From assembly GCF_028609845.1 (NCBI RefSeq), contig NZ_CP063191.1:1550001-1614000 (forward strand): a stretch of DNA of 64,000 nt, written 5' to 3'. This DNA comes from Corynebacterium heidelbergense. Its GTDB lineage: Bacteria > Actinomycetota > Actinomycetes > Mycobacteriales > Mycobacteriaceae. The notes beneath the pieces are model-generated. The model saw only the letters and a list, made by a program, of their open reading frames with translations, had not been told where the DNA came from and made no database searches. A program made the position numbers and the translations under genes. Shown here piece after piece: positions 62,875 to 64,000 of the stretch (positions are counted from its first letter, which is position 1; each line of letters opens with the position of its first letter).

Positions 62875-64000
62875 CTACCTCCGCTGCTGCTGGCCCAGGC
62901 GCTTATCGAGGTCCAGGACCGTGCTGTATAAATCTCGCTCACGAGTATCAGGGGTAGCCACCTTCGGGACGACGGTTAGCGACACCGGCGTGAGCGTCGC
63001 CGTCACCTCCGTGATCACCTGCTCGATCGACCCGATACCCTCAAGCTCGACGCTGGCGTAGTCGCCCACGTCGTATTGGCGCGGGTACAGCCCATCGGAG
63101 CCGAACTCCCACACAGCAGCCGGGCTTGCTGCGATGTCCGCCGACACGACGGGCCCCGTTTTCGCGAGTTCGTCCAGACCCACCTGCTGCAGGTCGTCGC
63201 CATCCGAGCTGGCGGAGGTGTACCCCTCCCTCCGGGCCCACGGTGAGCCCGGCTCGTCATCCGCGACCACCTCCACGAACTTCTGGGCGGTTTTCTCCCC
63301 CTTATCACCCACGATCATCCTCGTCGCCGTGGCCCGCGTGTGCCTCAACTGCCATTTCTCCAGCTCCTCCGCCCGGGCGGACCACACCAGGCCGGGCTGC
63401 CGCCGGTACGGCTGCACGTCGGCGATGATCGTCGGACGTGTCAGCGGCAGGTCACCCACCGGGCCGTCACCCGGGAGCCACGCATCTAGGCGCAGCCGGT
63501 AGCCGGTGCCAGCCAGCGCCTTGTCGACGAGGTCGGATACCGAGTCGTTCCTCGACCGGACAGTGACCGTCGGGCCCCGCCCGGTATCCGGCTGCACCTG
63601 GATGGGGTGGCCCAACCGCGCGGCGCCGAGCTGCACCAGGCGCTTCACCACCGTCTCCACCGGCCCCGTCAGCACGAACTCCTCGGCGGACTGCTGCAGC
63701 GACAGCGGCTGGTCCGGCACGGGCGGTATCAGCTGCCCCTCGAGCATCGACCATGGGGACGCGGTCGCCACCCTGATCCGCACGTCGTGGATCTGATCCG
63801 ACTCGGCAAACGGCACAGCCTCCACCACCGAGGAAACATGCCTCTTCCCGTTCAGGTTCACCACAACCAGCATCGCACCATCAGCGGGGATCAGAGACCG
63901 GGTCAGGTCCGTGAGCGGCGATTCGATAAGGACCGTCCCAGAGCCGCGATCAGCCCACGTCACCTCGATCTTCTCCGACAACTCGAGGCGCCCCACGGGC
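62875..64000 (-). CDS. siphovirus Gp37-like tail protein (partial, 5' end outside window)
   Basis: At least 375 residues. The sequence ADRGSGTVLIESPLTDLTRSLIPADGAML, a central RPTIIADVQPYRRQPGLVWSA and a C-terminal Ile/Val/Thr-rich beta region match ReqiPepy6 Gp37-type tail proteins. These are thought to lie at the tail tip. A GTG at 63996 exists, but the family N-terminus should begin further right, so the gene is treated as truncated. Confidence 0.75.
   Translation of the reverse strand, partial: PVGRLELSEKIEVTWADRGSGTVLIESPLTDLTRSLIPADGAMLVVVNLNGKRHVSSVVEAVPFAESDQIHDVRIRVATASPWSMLEGQLIPPVPDQPLSLQQSAEEFVLTGPVETVVKRLVQLGAARLGHPIQVQPDTGRGPTVTVRSRNDSVSDLVDKALAGTGYRLRLDAWLPGDGPVGDLPLTRPTIIADVQPYRRQPGLVWSARAEELEKWQLRHTRATATRMIVGDKGEKTAQKFVEVVADDEPGSPWARREGYTSASSDGDDLQQVGLDELAKTGPVVSADIAASPAAVWEFGSDGLYPRQYDVGDYASVELEGIGSIEQVITEVTATLTPVSLTVVPKVATPDTRERDLYSTVLDLDKRLGQQQRR

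Larger units (their letters stand above)
56549..64000 (-). mobile_element. prophage, left part (tail tip, lysis module, att)
   Basis: Contiguous minus-strand late genes with 1-29 bp overlaps encode a Gp37-like tail protein, minor tail proteins, collagen-like proteins, an endolysin, a holin-like protein and two membrane proteins. This is the order of a siphovirus of actinobacteria. The left border is the orphan acyl-CoA dehydrogenase 3' end. The right end, with integrase, capsid and packaging genes, lies beyond the window. Confidence 0.88.

Noticed and set aside
1..64000. tRNA, rRNA, riboswitch, CRISPR array or transposase
   Set aside because: No cloverleaf, conserved rRNA segment, known aptamer core, spaced repeat array or transposase motif was found by eye. 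A tRNAscan/Infernal run would settle it.

Overview
The window is about 65% G+C and reads as a chromosomal segment of a Corynebacterium (Mycobacteriales). Diagnostic features are a single-chain E1-E2 2-oxoglutarate dehydrogenase (OdhA/Kgd), the mycothiol gene mshB, the lipoprotein gene lpqW, the actinobacterial glgC/glgA pair, a sigE-anti-sigma-tatB-mrp block, and aroP lying between dapE and dapD as in C. glutamicum. From memory, much of the order matches the M. tuberculosis Rv1165-Rv1278 interval (typA, lpqW, mshB, fdxC, dapC-like, dapD, dapE, LOG, DivIVA-like, glgA/glgC, methyltransferase, sigE, rseA, tatB, mrp, MgtE-like, kgd, deaD, SbcD/SbcC-like). That synteny is recalled, not computed.

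Layout. 1-7.7 kb, all minus: a partial SbcC-like ATPase, its SbcD-like nuclease, a SWIM zinc-finger protein and a SNF2 helicase (DNA metabolism). 7.9-20 kb: putP, a secreted HNH nuclease-like protein, a small membrane protein, deaD, an amino acid permease, an FAD oxidoreductase, an unknown gene behind an SOS-box-like palindrome, a YbjN-like acidic protein and a type-B carboxylesterase. 20-32.9 kb: an EcsC-like protein, a fused asymmetric ABC exporter, odhA, two small envelope genes, an MgtE-N/CBS protein, a DUF1003 protein and mrp. 32.9-40 kb: tatB, the anti-sigma factor gene and sigE on minus; then a methyltransferase, glgC/glgA divergent, and a GH32-like protein that has lost its catalytic motifs. 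40-55 kb: rlmA-like, pepA, a DivIVA-domain protein, a LOG protein, and the lysine/peptidoglycan genes dapE, dapD and dapC with aroP, fdxC, mshB, lpqW and typA. 55-56.2 kb: a DUF402 protein and a small lipoprotein.

From about 56.55 kb to the right edge the window enters a prophage. Its left junction is marked by an orphan 3' end of an acyl-CoA dehydrogenase gene (23 codons plus stop), so the phage apparently integrated into the 3' end of that gene. The visible phage genes are all on minus and tightly overlapped. Read right to left they are a Gp37-like tail protein, minor tail proteins, three collagen-like proteins, a GH25+C39 endolysin, a holin-like protein and two more membrane proteins, ending in tandem hairpins. 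No integrase is visible, so it is expected at the far end, outside the window.

No tRNA, rRNA, CRISPR array or insertion sequence was recognised. Most coding calls are secure. Several starts were moved inward from the longest frame on ribosome-binding-site or family evidence, and this is stated in each entry.
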